Assembly (NCBI RefSeq): GCF_014694385.1
Contig: NZ_JAAOCA010000020.1
Span: 1 to 64,000 of the forward strand
Direction: 5' to 3'
From: Pseudomonas typographi
GTDB lineage: Bacteria; Pseudomonadota; Gammaproteobacteria; Pseudomonadales; Pseudomonadaceae
DNA length: 64,000 bases
Shown: piece after piece, positions 1-9,130 of the stretch
How the letters are laid out: each line of letters opens with the position of its first letter
Numbering within the stretch: position 1 is the first letter of the stretch
The notes under the pieces: model-generated
Seen by the model: only the letters and a program-made list of their open reading frames with translations
Told to the model about the DNA's origin: nothing
Database searches by the model: none
Program-made: the position numbers and the translations under genes

Positions 1-1
1 A

Positions 2-259
2 GCCCACCCTTACACACGTGCCCTGCTCGGCTCGGTGCTGACCCCCGACCCCCACATGGGTATCCCAGACATCGGCCTGGGCGGCAGCTTCCCCAACCCT
101 ATCTCGCCACCCAGCGGTTGCGCTTTCCACCCGCGCTGCCCGCAGGTGTTCGGCACGTGCGCCAGCCAGCGCCCGGAAACCTTGCCGGTCAGCGGCGGCC
201 GAGTGGCCTGCCACCTGAATGCCCCCCCTTCTCAACCCCTGGAGTTAATCGCCTCATGA
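2..259 (+). CDS. Oligopeptide/dipeptide ABC transporter ATP-binding protein, C-terminal fragment
   Basis: Only the last 85 or so residues lie in the window; the ATPase core is off the left edge. The visible part reads AHPYTRALLGSVLTPDP and then a Cys-rich tail (CAFHPRCPQVFGTC ... VACHL). That is the oligo_HPY C-terminal extension of DppD/DppF/OppD-type ATPases, whose cysteines can hold an Fe-S cluster in this family. The stop overlaps the start of the following M20 peptidase gene (ATGA), so the transporter and peptidases are probably one operon for peptide uptake and cleavage. The exact substrate cannot be read. Confidence 0.85.
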   Translation, partial: AHPYTRALLGSVLTPDPHMGIPDIGLGGSFPNPISPPSGCAFHPRCPQVFGTCASQRPETLPVSGGRVACHLNAPPSQPLELIAS

Positions 260-1665
260 GTCGCTCCCTTGCCATCGAATATGCCACCGAACACTTCGAA
301 ACCGGCCGCTTTCTCGAACTGCTCGACAGCGCCGTGGCGCACCCCACGGAAAGCCAAGAGTCGGAACGGCTGGCGGCCCTGTATGTGTACCTCAGCGACT
401 TCATCGCCCCCCAGGTGCAGGCGTTGGGGTTCGAGGTGGTGATCCATGACAACCCGGTCGCCGGCCGCGGGCCTTTCATGATCGCCAGCCGGGTCGAAGG
501 CCCTGGCCTGCCGACCTTGCTCAGTTATGGCCATGGCGACGTGGTGCGCGGCTACGATGCACAATGGCGTAAAGGCCTTGAGCCGTGGAAAGTGGTGGTA
601 GAGGGTGAACGCTGGTATGGCCGCGGCACGGCGGATAACAAAGGCCAGCACCTGATCAACCTGACCGCATTGGAGCAGGTGATCCGGGCCCGGGGTGGCC
701 AGCTTGGCTTCAACGTCAAGCTGCTGCTGGAGATGGGCGAGGAGACCGGCTCGCCGGGCTTGAGAGCGTTCTGTGCCGCACACAAGGCCGAGCTGGCGGC
801 GGACGTGTTCATCGCCTCCGACGGCCCACGGTTGAATGCGGCCCGGCCCACGTTGTTTCTGGGTTCCCGGGGCGCATTCAACTTTGAACTGAGCGTGGAG
901 CTGCGCGAAGGTGCCCACCATTCCGGCAACTGGGGCGGGTTGCTGGCCAACCCCGGCATCATATTGGCTAACGCCATTGCCTCTATGGTCGACCAACATG
1001 GCCGGGTGAAGGTGGCCGCGCTCAAACCCCGCGGCCTGCCGGCGGCGGTCAAGGCGGCGTTGAGCGATATCGAAGTAGGTGGCGGCCCCGATGACCCGGC
1101 CGTAGACCCCGATTGGGGTGAGCCTGGCCTGAGCGCCAGCGAAAAGGTCTTTGGCTGGAATACCCTGGAAGTGTTGGCCTTCAAAACCGGGAATCCGGAT
1201 GCCCCGGTGCATGCCATTCCGGGGACAGCCTGGGCGCTGTGCCATGTGCGCTTCACCGTCGACAGCGATTTTGAAACCTTCATCCCGGCGGTGCGCGCAC
1301 ACTTGGACGCCCACGGGTTCGATGGGGTCAAGGTGACCCAGACCCGGATGGAGGTGATGCACGCCACGCGCCTGGACCCGGCTAGCCCCTGGGTCGGCTG
1401 GGCCATGGACTCGCTGCGCAAGACCACTGCGAAACCGCCTGCGCTGCTGCCGAACCTGGGTGGCTCGCTGCCTAACGACGTGTTTGCCGATGTGCTGGGC
1501 CTGCCGACAGTGTGGGTTCCCCACTCCTACCCGGCGTGCTCGCAACACGCTCCCGACGAACATGTGTTGGCGCCGGTGGTGAAGGAAAGCCTGCAGATCA
1601 TGGCCGGCATGTTTTGGGACCTGGGCGAAGACGGCGCGCGGCTGGTACGGGAGTGCCAACCATGA
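256..1665 (+). CDS. M20 family metallopeptidase (dipeptidase-like)
   Basis: A 469-residue zinc-dependent peptidase or deacylase of the M20 family. Metal-site motifs occur in order: GHGDVV (His93/Asp95), GRGTADNKGQ (Asp127), the Glu-Glu pair in MGEETGS (162-163), an ASDGP segment, and a late His in HAPDEH. A dimerisation-type lid domain lies between. The length suits the longer M20 dipeptidases. The start ATG overlaps the upstream transporter stop, and the gene ends by overlapping the next M20 gene (ATGA), so translation is probably coupled. The inferred role is hydrolysis of an imported peptide or N-acyl amino acid; the substrate is unknown. Confidence 0.86.
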   Translation: MSRSLAIEYATEHFETGRFLELLDSAVAHPTESQESERLAALYVYLSDFIAPQVQALGFEVVIHDNPVAGRGPFMIASRVEGPGLPTLLSYGHGDVVRGYDAQWRKGLEPWKVVVEGERWYGRGTADNKGQHLINLTALEQVIRARGGQLGFNVKLLLEMGEETGSPGLRAFCAAHKAELAADVFIASDGPRLNAARPTLFLGSRGAFNFELSVELREGAHHSGNWGGLLANPGIILANAIASMVDQHGRVKVAALKPRGLPAAVKAALSDIEVGGGPDDPAVDPDWGEPGLSASEKVFGWNTLEVLAFKTGNPDAPVHAIPGTAWALCHVRFTVDSDFETFIPAVRAHLDAHGFDGVKVTQTRMEVMHATRLDPASPWVGWAMDSLRKTTAKPPALLPNLGGSLPNDVFADVLGLPTVWVPHSYPACSQHAPDEHVLAPVVKESLQIMAGMFWDLGEDGARLVRECQP

Positions 1666-2801
1666 ACCCGGCGCTGCAATGGCTGGCGACCCAGGAGGGC
1701 GCTATGGAGCGGCTGCTGGCCAGGTTGGTGGATACCGATTCCAACAGCTATGACAAAGCGGGTGTCGATGCGGTGGGCGACCTGCTGGTGGCCGAGTTGC
1801 AAGCGGAAGGCATCGAGGTCCGGCGCACGCCGATGGAAGGCTTCGGCGACCTGTTGATGGGCGAGCTGCCAGGCGGCCCGGGTAAACCGGTGCTGCTGCT
1901 GGGCCATCGCGACACGGTGTTCCCCAAAGGGACCGTTAGCCGCCGCGGCTACACCCGCCAAGGCCACCTGGCCTATGGGCCCGGAGTTGCCGACATGAAA
2001 GGCGGGCTGGTGCTCGACTGCTTCGCCCTCAAGGCATTGCGCCGTGCCGGGCCGCTGCCGTTCGCCGTGCAGGTGCTGTACACCGGTGATGAAGAAATCG
2101 GCTCGGGCAGCGCCAGGGCTGCCATCGAGGTAGCGGCGCGGGCGGCGCAGGCGGTGCTCAATACCGAGCCGGCTCGGGCCACCGGCAATGTGGTTAGCGC
2201 GCGCAAGGGCGGCGCCAGCCTGGTCATCGAGGTCAGCGGCCGCGCCGCGCACGCGGGCGTCAACCATGCCGACGGCGCCAGCGCCATCGAGGCGCTGGCG
2301 CGCAAGGTCATCAAACTGCATGCTCTGACCGACTATGGGCGCGGTATCACCACCAACGTGGGGCTGGTGGCCGGCGGCACGTCCAGCAACACCGTGGCGC
2401 CGTCGGCCAGCGCCAAGCTGGATATCCGCTTCGTGGAGCTGGCGCACTGGCCCGGCATCCGCGCCCAGGTCGAAGCAATCATCGCCGAGCAGGAGCTGCC
2501 CGGAACCACGGCGGTGCTGAGGGAAGGCTCGACCTTTCTGCCGATGGAGGCGCGGTACAGCGCGGCTTTGCTGGAAACATACCAGCAGCAGGCGCGGGCA
2601 TTGGGCTTTAAGGTAGAGGGGGAGTTCACTGGCGGTTGTGCCGACTCCGGTTTTACCGCGAGCCTTGGCGTGCCGACCTTATGCGGCCTGGGCCCGGTGG
2701 GCGGCAAGGTGCATACCGAGCATGAATACCTGGAGCTGGATACCTTGGTGCCCCGGGCACAGGCGTTGGTGGGGACGATCCTGGCCTTGGCCGGCCAATA
2801 G
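1662..2801 (+). CDS. M20 family peptidase, carboxypeptidase G2-like
   Basis: A 379-residue M20 metallopeptidase. Metal and catalytic motifs are GHRDTVFP (His82/Asp84), GVADMKGG (Asp111), GDEEIGS (Glu144/145), a Glu in LNTEPAR and a C-terminal His in HTEHEYLEL. This spacing resembles the glutamate carboxypeptidase (CPG2) branch, which removes C-terminal glutamate from N-acylated substrates. The start ATG is nested in the stop of the previous M20 gene. Two different M20 enzymes behind one oligopeptide transporter suggest stepwise breakdown of one imported compound. The last gene of this operon, it faces acdS convergently. Confidence 0.85.
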   Translation: MNPALQWLATQEGAMERLLARLVDTDSNSYDKAGVDAVGDLLVAELQAEGIEVRRTPMEGFGDLLMGELPGGPGKPVLLLGHRDTVFPKGTVSRRGYTRQGHLAYGPGVADMKGGLVLDCFALKALRRAGPLPFAVQVLYTGDEEIGSGSARAAIEVAARAAQAVLNTEPARATGNVVSARKGGASLVIEVSGRAAHAGVNHADGASAIEALARKVIKLHALTDYGRGITTNVGLVAGGTSSNTVAPSASAKLDIRFVELAHWPGIRAQVEAIIAEQELPGTTAVLREGSTFLPMEARYSAALLETYQQQARALGFKVEGEFTGGCADSGFTASLGVPTLCGLGPVGGKVHTEHEYLELDTLVPRAQALVGTILALAGQ

Positions 2802-2826
2802 CGGCCCGCCAGGCGCGGTGTATGTT

Positions 2827-2860
2827 GCAGCTACGGGGCTGCCTGTAGCTGCATGCAGCT
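2827..2860. terminator. Inverted repeats between the M20 operon and acdS (possible bidirectional terminator)
   Basis: GCAGCTAC (2827-2834) pairs with GTAGCTGC (2845-2852), and an alternative perfect 14-bp palindrome AGCTGCATGCAGCT sits at 2847-2860. The site lies between two converging stop codons. There is no clear T-run, so termination is inferred from position only. Confidence 0.4.
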
Positions 2861-2871
2861 AAACCGACGGT

Positions 2872-3888
2872 TCAACCGTTGCGGAACAGGAAGCTGTAGG
2901 CGTTCAACGCCGGGGCGCCCCCCAAGTGCGCGTATAGCACCTTCGAGCCTTTGGGGAATTCGCCGTTACGCACTTTATCGATCATGCCCTGCATCGACTT
3001 GCCTTCATACACCGGGTCGGTCAGTACCCCTTCCAAGCGCGCGCACAGGCGAATGGCCTCCAAGGTGCCTTCGCTGGGCAGGCCGTACTCGGGGCCACCA
3101 TAGCGGGTGTCCAGTACCACGTCTTGCTCGCTGATCGGGCGGCCCAATTCGACGATTTCGGCGGTATGGCGGGCGATGCGCAGTACCTGCGCACGGGTTT
3201 GCTCGGGCTTGGCCGAGGCGTCGATACCGATCACCCGGTTGGCACGGCCATCGGCTGCGAACCCCACCACCATGCCAGCTTGGGTGCTGCCGGTTACCGA
3301 GCACACCACGATGTAGTCGAAGGTAAAGCCCAGGTCTTTTTCTTGTTGGCGCACCTCTTCGGCAAAGCCGACGAAACCCAGGCCGCCATAAGGGTGTTCG
3401 GAACAACCGGCAGGAATCGGGAATGGCTTGCCGCCTGCTGCCTTCACGTCGAGCATGGCTTGTTCCCAACTCGGGCGAATGCCGATGTCGAATCCGGCGG
3501 CGTCCAGGCGCACGTCGGCGCCCAGGATGCGCGACAGCTCGATATTGCCCACGCGGTCGTATACCGCATCGGAGTAGTTCACCCAGTTTTCCTGCACCAA
3601 CACGCACTTCATGCCCAGGTGCGCCGCCACTGCCGCCACCTGGCGGGTTTGGTTGGACTGTATGCCACCGATCGAAACCAAGGTGTCGCAGCCTTGGGCC
3701 AGCGCTTCGGGAATGAGGTATTCCAGCTTGCGGGTTTTGTTGCCACCGAAAGCTAGGCCGCTGTTGCAATCCTCACGTTTGGCGTACAGCTCGACCGTGC
3801 CACCCAGGTGTTCGCTCAGGCGCTTCAAGGGCGTGATCGGCGACGGGCCGAAGGTTAGCGGGTAGCGCTTGAATTTATCGAGGTTCAT
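2872..3888 (-). CDS. acdS: 1-aminocyclopropane-1-carboxylate deaminase
   Basis: A 338-residue PLP enzyme that splits the ethylene precursor ACC into alpha-ketobutyrate and ammonia, a plant-association trait. The length is exactly that of family members. The PLP lysine is Lys51 ([10 protein letters not shown]), with Ser78 ([10 protein letters not shown]), Tyr268, Tyr294-Glu295 (DPVYEGKSM) and Leu322 ([10 protein letters not shown]). Glu295 and Leu322 are the residues that separate true ACC deaminase from D-cysteine desulfhydrase, so the call is strong. The start chosen is the ATG of [10 protein letters not shown]; an upstream in-frame extension matches nothing. An Lrp-family regulator gene is divergent, the usual acdS/acdR arrangement. 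Confidence 0.96.
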   Translation of the reverse strand: MNLDKFKRYPLTFGPSPITPLKRLSEHLGGTVELYAKREDCNSGLAFGGNKTRKLEYLIPEALAQGCDTLVSIGGIQSNQTRQVAAVAAHLGMKCVLVQENWVNYSDAVYDRVGNIELSRILGADVRLDAAGFDIGIRPSWEQAMLDVKAAGGKPFPIPAGCSEHPYGGLGFVGFAEEVRQQEKDLGFTFDYIVVCSVTGSTQAGMVVGFAADGRANRVIGIDASAKPEQTRAQVLRIARHTAEIVELGRPISEQDVVLDTRYGGPEYGLPSEGTLEAIRLCARLEGVLTDPVYEGKSMQGMIDKVRNGEFPKGSKVLYAHLGGAPALNAYSFLFRNG

Positions 3889-3984
3889 GGCTGTTCTCCT
3901 GCATCGATGAGGGTTTCGGGGGCCGGAGCACAGCGGCCGGCGATGCAAAATAGGGTAGGAGAAACGGCGTGGCCCGTGGTTGCA

Positions 3985-4008
3985 AATAGTTGATTATTTT
4001 CAGCTATT
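3985..4008. promoter_or_regulatory. Imperfect palindrome, probable Lrp/AcdR operator
   Basis: AATAGTTGA (3985-3993) and TCAGCTATT (4000-4008) form an inverted repeat with one mismatch in nine pairs and a 6-bp AT spacer. It lies in the acdS/acdR divergent region, 20 bp before the acdR start codon. The size and AT-rich centre suit an Lrp-family box. Binding by AcdR is inferred. Confidence 0.5.
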
Positions 4009-4027
4009 AATTAATAAATAAAGCATT

Positions 4028-4567
4028 ATGGGTAATTTAAATAAGGCCATACCCCTTATGAAAGCAATAAATGAACGAAAGAAGCGCGCCGCGCCCAGCT
4101 TGGCGCCCCTGGAGCTGGACCGTACCGACAGGGCCATCCTCAAGGCCCTGCAAAAGGACGCCTCGGTGTCCAATGTGGCGTTGGCCGAGAAGGTCAAGCT
4201 CAGCCCACCAGCGTGCCTACGGCGGGTGGAACGGCTAAAGGATGCCGGCCTGATCAAGGGTATCGTGGCGCTGCTCAACCCGCTGGCGATGGAACTGGGG
4301 ATGGTCGTATTGATCGGCGTGGTGCTGGACCGCTCTACGCCAGAGTCGTTTGCCGACTTTGAAAAGGCTGCCCAGCGGGTGTCTGGCTGCATGGAGCTGC
4401 ATGTGGTAACCGGGGAGTTCGACTATTTTATGTTGTTGCGAACCCGCGACAACCAAAGCTTCAACCGGCTACATGCCGAGCAGTTGCTGTACCTGCCGGG
4501 CGTGCGGCAGATCCGTTCGTTCATGGGCTTGCGGGAGGTGCTGTCTACAACATCGTTGCCCATATAA
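4028..4567 (+). CDS. acdR: Lrp/AsnC family regulator, probable ACC deaminase regulator
   Basis: A 179-residue Lrp/AsnC transcription factor with an N-terminal helix-turn-helix (LDRTDRAILKALQKDASVSN ... LSPPACLRRVERLKDAGLI) and a C-terminal RAM ligand-binding domain (VVTGEFDYFMLLRTRD). It is divergent from acdS. In known systems AcdR activates acdS in response to ACC, and position supports that role here. The second in-frame ATG at 4061 is a possible alternative start. The 139-bp region shared with acdS holds an AT-rich palindrome that could serve both genes. Confidence 0.85.
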   Translation: MGNLNKAIPLMKAINERKKRAAPSLAPLELDRTDRAILKALQKDASVSNVALAEKVKLSPPACLRRVERLKDAGLIKGIVALLNPLAMELGMVVLIGVVLDRSTPESFADFEKAAQRVSGCMELHVVTGEFDYFMLLRTRDNQSFNRLHAEQLLYLPGVRQIRSFMGLREVLSTTSLPI

Positions 4568-4686
4568 CGCAGTGGGGCACTCGCACGGGCAAGCGCAGCC
4601 CCACAGCCGGCACCGATACAAAAGTACTTGGCCTCGGCAACCCCCCGAGCCATCATGGCGCAAACTTGCCCTTGCCAAGGAACTCG

Positions 4687-5067
4687 ATGTTGCGTGCCAT
4701 CGCATTTGCCTTTGCCCTCGCGTTGCCATTGGCGACTGCCCTGCCGGCCTACGCGGGCGCCGCCACGCCCTGTGCCGAAGCCACCAGCACCCGTGCATTG
4801 GAGCAATGTGCCCAACAAAGTTTAGCGACTGCAGACCAAGCCTTGAACAGCGCCTACCGTGACCTGCTGGGGCATGTAAGCGAGCCTGCCGCCAACACTA
4901 AATTGGTCGCGGCGCAAAGGGCCTGGGTGGCGTTTCGCGACGCTGACTGCGCTGCGCAATATCAGTTATACGAGGGCGGCAGTATGCGGAACCTGGCGTT
5001 GCTAGGGTGCAAACAACAGCGCACCGAGGAGCGCACCCGAACGCTACGCAATTACTTACCCAACTGA
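4687..5067 (+). CDS. LprI-like (DUF1311) secreted protein
   Basis: A 126-residue protein with a Sec signal peptide (MLRAIAFAFALALPLATALPAYA) and a short helical domain. The domain carries the DUF1311/LprI pattern: an early Cys, ALEQCAQQSLATADQALNSAYRDLL, then AAQRAWVAFRDADCAAQY and a late CKQQRTEERT. LprI members include a lysozyme-inhibiting lipoprotein, but a lipobox is absent here, so the product is probably periplasmic. ATG 4687 is preferred because AAGGA lies 6 bases before it. The upstream in-frame TTG has no such site. Confidence 0.75.
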   Translation: MLRAIAFAFALALPLATALPAYAGAATPCAEATSTRALEQCAQQSLATADQALNSAYRDLLGHVSEPAANTKLVAAQRAWVAFRDADCAAQYQLYEGGSMRNLALLGCKQQRTEERTRTLRNYLPN

Positions 5068-5086
5068 CGCGCTCAAGGAGCTCCGG

Positions 5087-5569
5087 GTGTTCGATTTTAT
5101 TGTATCTGCTGTGGTAATAGGCGCAGGCGGCACGGCGCTGCTGGACCTATGGAACCTCTTTTTGAACCGCGTGCGTGGCTTGCCATTGCCCCCGTGGCAC
5201 TTGGTCGGGCGCTGGTTCGCGGGGTGGGTGCAAGGTGTATTCGTGCATCGCCGGGGGATCACCCAGTCACCGCCGGTTCATCGAGAGCTGGCGCTCGGTT
5301 GGCTGATGCACTATGTGGTGGGCGTGGTATTCGCGGCGGCGCTGCTGCTGCTCTGGGGGCCGGGCTGGGCCCACGCGCCGAGCTTTATCCCGGCGCTGAT
5401 CGTGGGCTTGGTCACGGTCGCGGCCGGCTGGTACGTGCTGCAGCCCGGCATGGGCGTTGGCGTGGCCTGCTCCGGTGCGGCCAACCCGGTGCAGGCCCGT
5501 TGGCTCAATGTGATCGGCCACGTGGTGTTCGCCATCGGCATGTACGCCAGTGCGCGGCTGTTTCTTTGA
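5087..5569 (+). CDS. DUF2938 family membrane protein
   Basis: A 160-residue integral membrane protein with about four hydrophobic segments: near residues 3-20, 70-92, 98-118 and 140-160. It has the DUF2938 layout, including ALLDLWN, a WHLVGRWFAGW segment and GWLMHYVVGVVFA. The function is unknown. The start is GTG with AAGGAG 6 bases upstream. It follows the LprI-like gene by 19 bp and may be cotranscribed with it. Confidence 0.75.
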   Translation: MFDFIVSAVVIGAGGTALLDLWNLFLNRVRGLPLPPWHLVGRWFAGWVQGVFVHRRGITQSPPVHRELALGWLMHYVVGVVFAAALLLLWGPGWAHAPSFIPALIVGLVTVAAGWYVLQPGMGVGVACSGAANPVQARWLNVIGHVVFAIGMYASARLFL

Positions 5570-5576
5570 GCTGCGC

Positions 5577-6065
5577 TCAACATGGCACGCTCAAGCCATT
5601 GGCCGGTAACGGCAACGCGGTTTTGTAGCGCACCTGTTTGAGCGCGAAGCTCGAGCGGATATTGGCAACGCCCGGAAAACGTGTGAGGTGGTCCATGATG
5701 AACCGCTCCAGGGCCTGGATATCGGGCACCAACACGCGGATGAGAAAGTCCGCGTCACCGCTCATCAGATAACACTCCATCACTTCATCGCGCTGGGCGA
5801 TCGCCTGTTCGAAACGCGCTAATGCATCTTCCACTTGCTTCTCAAGGCTCACATGGATGAACACATTCACGTGCAGCCCGAGCATTTCAGGGGCCAACAA
5901 GGTGACCTGTTGGCGAATCAACCCTAATGCCTCCATGGCTTTGACCCGGTTGAAACACGGCGTGGGTGACAGGTTCACCGCCCTCGCCAACTCGGCGTTG
6001 GTGATGCGGGCGTTGTCTTGTAGAGCGTTGAGGATGCCGATATCCGTTCGGTCCAGTTTACGCAT
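5577..6065 (-). CDS. Lrp/AsnC family transcriptional regulator
   Basis: A 162-residue Lrp-type regulator with an N-terminal HTH ([20 protein letters not shown] ... [19 protein letters not shown]) and a C-terminal RAM domain ([16 protein letters not shown]). It is convergent with the DUF2938 gene, with only 7 bp between the stops. The length matches Lrp/BkdR-type proteins, but no amino-acid catabolic operon is adjacent, so its target is unknown. The 271 bp upstream (6066-6336) hold no gene I can support; they separate this start from the stop of the LysR gene. Confidence 0.85.
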   Translation of the reverse strand: MRKLDRTDIGILNALQDNARITNAELARAVNLSPTPCFNRVKAMEALGLIRQQVTLLAPEMLGLHVNVFIHVSLEKQVEDALARFEQAIAQRDEVMECYLMSGDADFLIRVLVPDIQALERFIMDHLTRFPGVANIRSSFALKQVRYKTALPLPANGLSVPC

Positions 6066-6336
6066 GGGCTTTCTCCGTTGCCGCTTGGGGTGGTGTCTTA
6101 GAAATTAGGACCCGATGTGACGAGTGAATGTTGTGGTCAGGCTAGGCCCCTGACAAGCGACAGCTTTGACCCCGCCTTCGATAACGGCGCGACTGGCCCT
6201 GCTTACGGCGTATTTTGGCTGCCTGCTATCCCTCGGCGAGCGACTGTTTGGGGCCTAAAAAAGAAAATGGTACATACCACGTTCTATCCCAGGCAGCCCC
6301 CGATAGCACGGGGGCGAAGGGCGGTAAGTAGCCATG

Positions 6337-7224
6337 CTACGGCGCCATAAGCTCGCCCTGGGCCTCGTTACACAGCTCGGCCAGGAAGTCCCAAACCACC
6401 CGCAGCCGTACCGAGCGGTGCAGCTCGCGCCGGCAACTGATCCAGTAGCTGCGCTGGATGGTTTCCTGCGGCAGTAGCCGCTCAAGCTCCAGGTCGTGGC
6501 GGGCCATGTAATTGGGCAGCACGGCAATGCCCAAGCCCGCGCGCGCGGCAACCTGTTGTGCCACCACACTGGTGCTGCGGTACACCACATTGGGGTTACG
6601 GCAAAAGCCGTCGAGAAACAACAGTTCTTGGCTGAACAGCAGGTCGTCGACGTAGCCGATCCAGGCGTGCTGGCTTAGGTCTTCATGGGTGTGCAACGGG
6701 GCGGCCCGCGCCAGGTAGTGGGGGCTGGCGTAAAGTGCCAGGCGGTAGTCGGTCAATTTGCGGCTGATCAGCAGGTCTGCCTGGGGGCGCTCGAGTTGTA
6801 CGCTGATCTCCACCTCCCGGTTGAGAATGCTCACGAACCGGGGCACCGCCACCAGCTCCACTTCCAGGCCTGGGTACCGCGCCAGCAGCAGGCCCATGCG
6901 CGGGGTCAAAAACGCCACGCCCAGCCCTTCGGTCACGCCCAGGCGCACCTTGCCCAACGGGGTGGGGCTTTGGCTGATCGCCTCCTGGGCCTGCAAGGCA
7001 GCATTCTCCATCGCCTCTGCATGCGTGACCAATGCCTGCCCGGCGGGTGTCAGCTCATAGCCTTGTGCGTGTTGTACGAACAGCGCGGTGCCTAGCTCGC
7101 GCTCGATGTTTTCGATGTGCCGCGCCACCGTCGTGTGGGTAGTGCCCAGGCGGCGGGCGGCCGTCAGCAAGCGCCCGCTGCGCTGCAGCTCGAGAAAAAA
7201 CCGCAGGTCATTCCAATCGAACAT
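6337..7224 (-). CDS. LysR family transcriptional regulator
   Basis: A 295-residue LysR regulator. The winged HTH occupies residues 1-60 (MFDWNDLRFFLELQRSGRL, TAARRLGTTHTTVARHIENI) and an effector-binding domain follows. The start is the ATG of MFDWNDLRF, which fits the family N-terminus; a longer in-frame extension runs into the divergent promoter. It is transcribed away from the GMC oxidoreductase gene across 131 bp, the standard layout for a LysR protein controlling its neighbour. The regulatory link is inferred. Confidence 0.88.
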   Translation of the reverse strand: MFDWNDLRFFLELQRSGRLLTAARRLGTTHTTVARHIENIERELGTALFVQHAQGYELTPAGQALVTHAEAMENAALQAQEAISQSPTPLGKVRLGVTEGLGVAFLTPRMGLLLARYPGLEVELVAVPRFVSILNREVEISVQLERPQADLLISRKLTDYRLALYASPHYLARAAPLHTHEDLSQHAWIGYVDDLLFSQELLFLDGFCRNPNVVYRSTSVVAQQVAARAGLGIAVLPNYMARHDLELERLLPQETIQRSYWISCRRELHRSVRLRVVWDFLAELCNEAQGELMAP

Positions 7225-7355
7225 CGCCAGCACCCCCCGGTTCGGTGACGCTGCTGTGCGAAAACGCACAAGCACTGGGCGAAAACTATCGTAGGCAAAT
7301 GGTTTTCTATCAATGAATATGAAGCCCAACAACAATAAAAGCGGCGAGGTGTTCA

Positions 7356-9017
7356 ATGCCATCAGCCACCGATACCTATGACTACATCATCGTAGGGGCC
7401 GGCCCCGCGGGTTCGTTATTGGCCAACCGGTTGTCTGCCAGCCCAGCGGTACGGGTATTGCTACTGGAGGCCGGAGGCGAAGACAACTACCCCTGGATTC
7501 ACATCCCGGTGGGCTACCTCTACTGCATCGGCAACCCCCGCACCGACTGGTGTTTTCAAACCGAGGCACAACCCGGCCTACACGGCCGCCGGCTGAGTTA
7601 CCCGCGCGGCAAGGTGCTCGGCGGTTGCTCGTCGATCAACGGCATGATCTACATGCGCGGCCAAGCCCGCGACTATGACCTTTGGGCGGCGCAGGGCAAC
7701 CCAGGCTGGGGCTGGGACCAGGTATTGCCGCTGTTTCGCAAAAGCGAGAACCACTTCGGCGGCAACAGCCCAGCCCATGGCGGTGACGGCGAATGGCGGG
7801 TGGAGCGGCAACGCTATCACTGGCCAATCCTCGACGCCTTTCGCGATGCCGCCGAGCAATGTGGTATCGCCAAGGTCGATGACTTCAATACCGGCGACAA
7901 CCAGGGCTGTGGCTATTTTCAGGTCAACCAGCGCAACGGCGTGCGCTGGAACTCGGCCAAGGCGTTTCTGCGGCCTATCCTCAAGCGGCCCAACCTGACG
8001 GTGCTGACCAAAGTCACTGTAGACCGCTTGCGTTTCGAGCAAGGCCGTGTGGTGGGGCTGGAAGCCGATTGGTTGGGCGCCAAGCGGGTATTCAATGCCC
8101 GCCGCGAAGTGGTTTTGTGCGCCGGTGCCATAGGTTCGCCCACTATTATGCAGCGCTCGGGGTTGGGCCCTCGCTCATTGCTGGAGCGCCTGGGCATCGC
8201 GGTACGCCGCGACATGCCGGAGGTGGGCGGCAATCTGCAGGACCACTTGCAGCTAAGGCTGATCTACCAAGTCACCCGGGTGCGCACGCTCAACCAGGTG
8301 GCGGGCAGTGTGTGGGGCAAAATGGGCATGGGCTTGCGTTACCTGTATGACCGCAGCGGCCCGTTGGCCATGGCGCCTAGCCAACTGGGCGCGTTCGTGA
8401 AATCCGATGCCAGCCAGCCCAGCGCCAACCTGCAATACCATGTGCAGCCGCTTTCGCTGGAGCGCTTTGGCGAGCCGCTGCACAGTTTCCCGGCCTTCAC
8501 CGCCTCGGTGTGCAACCTACGGCCACTGAGCCGCGGTTCGGTGCGCATTCAGGCTGCCGCGCCCGAGCAGGCGCCCTCGATTGACCCGAACTACCTTAGC
8601 CACCCGCAAGACCTTCACGTGGCCGCCCAGGCCATACGCCTGACCCGGCAGATCGTGCAAGCCCCGGCCCTGGCCCGCTTCGCCCCGGTAGAGTACCTGC
8701 CCGGCGCGCAGCTTCAAACCGACGAGCAACTGCAGGAAGCGGCCGGGGCCATAGGCACGACCATATTCCACCCGGTAGGCACCTGCCGCATGGGCAGCGA
8801 TCCGAGCGCGGTAGTCGATGCGCAACTACGGGTGCATGGCGTGGCAGGCTTGCGCATTGCTGATGCGTCGATCATGCCGCAGATCACCTCTGGCAATACC
8901 TGTACGCCCACCTTGATGATCGCCGAGAAGGCCGCGCAGATGATCCTTCACGCGCATAACTGGCAGGCACCCAATGCTGTGGGCCAGCCTCGGGAGGTGG
9001 AAACCGCCGTGGGGTAA
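7356..9017 (+). CDS. GMC family FAD-dependent oxidoreductase (alcohol/choline dehydrogenase-like)
   Basis: A 553-residue flavoprotein with an N-terminal dinucleotide motif (YIIVGAGPAGSLLANRLS) and the GMC signature segments YPRGKVLGGCSSINGMIYMRG and CAGAIGSPTIMQRSGLGP. The C-terminal active site is HPVGTCRMG, followed by an Asn/His-type NTCTPTLMIAEKAAQMI tail. GMC enzymes oxidise primary alcohols, choline or polyethylene glycols. The substrate here is unknown and no BetB-like aldehyde dehydrogenase gene is adjacent. It is divergent from a LysR gene and followed by an MHS-type transporter gene, suggesting an uptake-and-oxidation unit. Confidence 0.88.
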   Translation: MPSATDTYDYIIVGAGPAGSLLANRLSASPAVRVLLLEAGGEDNYPWIHIPVGYLYCIGNPRTDWCFQTEAQPGLHGRRLSYPRGKVLGGCSSINGMIYMRGQARDYDLWAAQGNPGWGWDQVLPLFRKSENHFGGNSPAHGGDGEWRVERQRYHWPILDAFRDAAEQCGIAKVDDFNTGDNQGCGYFQVNQRNGVRWNSAKAFLRPILKRPNLTVLTKVTVDRLRFEQGRVVGLEADWLGAKRVFNARREVVLCAGAIGSPTIMQRSGLGPRSLLERLGIAVRRDMPEVGGNLQDHLQLRLIYQVTRVRTLNQVAGSVWGKMGMGLRYLYDRSGPLAMAPSQLGAFVKSDASQPSANLQYHVQPLSLERFGEPLHSFPAFTASVCNLRPLSRGSVRIQAAAPEQAPSIDPNYLSHPQDLHVAAQAIRLTRQIVQAPALARFAPVEYLPGAQLQTDEQLQEAAGAIGTTIFHPVGTCRMGSDPSAVVDAQLRVHGVAGLRIADASIMPQITSGNTCTPTLMIAEKAAQMILHAHNWQAPNAVGQPREVETAVG

Positions 9018-9048
9018 CCCCACACAGACGACCTGATACAGCGATCAG

Positions 9049-9077
9049 GGCCCCGCGGGGTGCGGTAGCGCGGGGCC
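9049..9077 (+). repeat. Strong GC inverted repeat between the GMC gene and the transporter gene
   Basis: GGCCCCGCG (9049-9057) and CGCGGGGCC (9069-9077) pair perfectly around an 11-base loop. There is no T-run after it, so it is more likely an mRNA-processing or partial-termination hairpin that lowers transporter expression than a full terminator. Confidence 0.5.
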
Positions 9078-9130
9078 GACAGTGGACAACAAGAATAATC
9101 ACTGTGCCCCCGGGCCCGAGGATTTCACCC

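Noticed and set aside
232..1659. Long open frame (475 codons) on the minus strand opposite the first M20 peptidase gene
   Set aside because: It is a GC-bias shadow: no domain, Arg/His/Gln-rich translation, no ribosome site, fully over a well-recognised gene.
5149..5628. Alternative 159-codon frame overlapping the DUF2938 gene
   Set aside because: Ala/Arg-rich shadow; the GTG-started frame has membrane segments, a family pattern and a ribosome site.
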